From: Candidatus Omnitrophota bacterium
GTDB lineage: Bacteria > Omnitrophota > Gorgyraeia > JACOVV01
Length of the DNA stretch: 5,539 nt
Direction of reading: 5' to 3'
Assembly (NCBI GenBank): GCA_023248175.1
Contig: JAHFFC010000072.1
Span: 1 to 5,539 of the forward strand
The notes under the pieces are model-generated. The model searched no databases. It was not told where the DNA came from and worked only from the letters and a program-made list of their open reading frames with translations. Below, piece after piece: positions 4,542 through 5,539 of the stretch (positions are counted from its first letter, which is position 1; each line of letters begins with the position of its first letter). The position numbers were made by a program, and so were the translations under genes.

Positions 4542-5515
4542 TGGGCCGCATCCTCTCCGCCAGAGGCGGAAAAAACTCCCATCTGCCTGAACTTTTGGTA
4601 GCGCTGTTGAACGATTTCATCAATGGCGACACCGTGAAGTTCATGTAAATATTCTTGAATGACACTTTTGATTCGGAGCGCCATCGCTTCCGGATCCCGA
4701 TGAGCTCCCCCCATCGGTTCTTCGATCATGCGATCAATCAGTTTTAATTCCAGCAAGTCCTTGGCTGTCAAACGGAGACACTCGGCCGCCTCCTTGGCTT
4801 TTGTCCGGTCCTTCCAGAGAATCGCAGAACATCCTTCAGGCGAGATGACCGAATAATAGGCATTTTCCAGCACGCAAATGCGATCTCCCACGCCAATCCC
4901 CAAAGCCCCACCACTCCCCCCTTCACCAATCACGATGACTAGGATCTGGATCCGTAATGCCGCCATGAATCGAATGCTCTCGGCAATGGCGTGTGCCTGC
5001 CCCCTTTCCTCAGCCCCAACACCAGGATACGCCCCTGGGGTATCAATAAAGCACACCAAGGGAAGCGCGAACTTTTCCGCCATTGCCATCAACCGCATCC
5101 CCTTTCGATAACCTTCAGGATGAGCAGAGCCAAAGTTACGGATCAGATTTTCTTTAGTATCCTTTCCTTTCTGATGCCCCAAAATCATCATCCGTGTTTT
5201 TTCAAAGAACGCTAATCCCCCGATCAATGCCTTATCATCGCCAAAAAGGCGGTCTCCGTGCAGCTCGACGAAGTCAGAAAAGATCATACGGATATAGTCC
5301 ATTGTCAAAGGACGTTTTGGATGTCGCGCCAATTGCACGCGCTGCCAGGGGGTCAGCTGGCTAAAAATCTCCCGTTTCATCTTTTCCAGACGGGTTTCTA
5401 GTTTTCTGATCTCCGGCTCGAAATCGAGTTTTTTGTCAGATGTGACATTCCTCAGTTCTCCGATTTTCCGCTCGATCTCAACGATCGGTTTCTCGAAATC
5501 TAGTTCTCCAGCCAT
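4538..5515 (-). CDS. accA: Acetyl-CoA carboxylase carboxyltransferase subunit alpha
   Basis: The protein has 325 residues, close to the 319 of E. coli AccA. It starts with a helical region (to about 55) and continues with the crotonase-like carboxyltransferase fold. Recognisable AccA segments are ELHGDRLFGDD (84-94), GHQKGKDT (113-120), TPGAYPGVGAEERGQ (159-173), GEGGSGGALG (197-206) and ISPEGCSAILWKD (224-236). With AccD it moves the carboxyl group from carboxybiotin to acetyl-CoA, giving malonyl-CoA for fatty-acid synthesis in the cytosol. The start ATG has AGGAG (5526-5522) six bases upstream. The stop overlaps the STAS start by four bases, making accA the first gene seen in the signalling operon. 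Its promoter lies outside the window. Confidence 0.98.
   Translation of the reverse strand: MAGELDFEKPIVEIERKIGELRNVTSDKKLDFEPEIRKLETRLEKMKREIFSQLTPWQRVQLARHPKRPLTMDYIRMIFSDFVELHGDRLFGDDKALIGGLAFFEKTRMMILGHQKGKDTKENLIRNFGSAHPEGYRKGMRLMAMAEKFALPLVCFIDTPGAYPGVGAEERGQAHAIAESIRFMAALRIQILVIVIGEGGSGGALGIGVGDRICVLENAYYSVISPEGCSAILWKDRTKAKEAAECLRLTAKDLLELKLIDRMIEEPMGGAHRDPEAMALRIKSVIQEYLHELHGVAIDEIVQQRYQKFRQMGVFSASGGEDAAQ
4552..4570 (-). promoter_or_regulatory. Hairpin over the STAS ribosome binding site, inside accA
   Basis: On the minus strand TCCGCC (4570-4565) pairs with GGCGGA (4561-4556) around loop TCT, a perfect 6-bp GC-rich stem. The Shine-Dalgarno candidates GGAG (4558-4555) and GAGG (4555-4552) lie in or against its 3' arm. 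It falls in the last codons of accA, so ribosomes finishing accA would melt it. That would link STAS translation to accA translation. The effect is inferred from position. Confidence 0.4.
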
Positions 5516-5521
5516 TTGATA

Positions 5522-5526
5522 CTCCT
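5522..5526 (-). promoter_or_regulatory. Ribosome binding site of accA
   Basis: AGGAG on the minus strand, followed by TATCAA and the ATG at 5515, sets the accA start. No other start fits the family's N terminus better. The bases beyond it reach the window edge with no promoter visible. Confidence 0.7.
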
Positions 5527-5539
5527 AAGATTCAAGACT

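Noticed and set aside
4405..4665. An 86-codon minus-strand frame across the accA/STAS junction
   Set aside because: It overlaps two certain genes in another frame and lacks recognisable motifs.

Overview
The window looks like chromosomal sequence from an uncultivated, deep-branching bacterium of middling GC content. Three things suggest this: tRNA genes without an encoded CCA, interspersed palindromic repeats built around the ends GTCATTCCGA and TCGGAATGAC, and a CHASE2-fused PP2C phosphatase. These are common in Nitrospirota, Desulfobacterota or Omnitrophota-like genomes, but I cannot assign a phylum from this sequence.

Layout. Positions 1-190 hold half of a palindromic repeat and a minus-strand tRNA-Ala(GGC). 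Positions 190-566 have no conventional gene but are dense with signals. The centre of this stretch is what looks like a complete miniature transcription unit on the minus strand (about 435 to 301): an extended -10 promoter, a hairpin at the predicted 5' end of the RNA, a near-perfect Shine-Dalgarno, an 8-codon ORF reading MAKKKKKK, and a perfect 13-bp GC-rich hairpin. A 23-bp imperfect inverted repeat follows, then a plus-strand tRNA-Leu(CAA) (567-650) and an A/C-rich direct repeat.

Positions 753-5515 hold five minus-strand genes. In transcription order they are accA (acetyl-CoA carboxylase alpha), a STAS anti-sigma-factor antagonist (RsbV-like), a HATPase serine kinase (RsbW-like), a membrane CHASE2-PP2C phosphatase (RsbU-like) and, after a 204-bp gap, a GAF-HD-GYP protein (putative c-di-GMP phosphodiesterase). 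The first four overlap by 4, 26 and 19 bases, so they are very probably one translationally coupled operon. The gap before the HD-GYP gene holds a multi-armed palindromic repeat. A probable intrinsic terminator follows the HD-GYP gene.

How the genes work together. STAS, kinase and phosphatase form a complete partner-switching module. The kinase would phosphorylate the STAS serine and also hold a target, classically a sigma factor, that is not in this window. The CHASE2-PP2C protein would sense something outside the cytoplasmic membrane and dephosphorylate the STAS protein, releasing the target. The HD-GYP protein suggests a link to c-di-GMP signalling. The coupling of the module to accA, a fatty-acid synthesis gene, is evident in the sequence, but its meaning is unknown.
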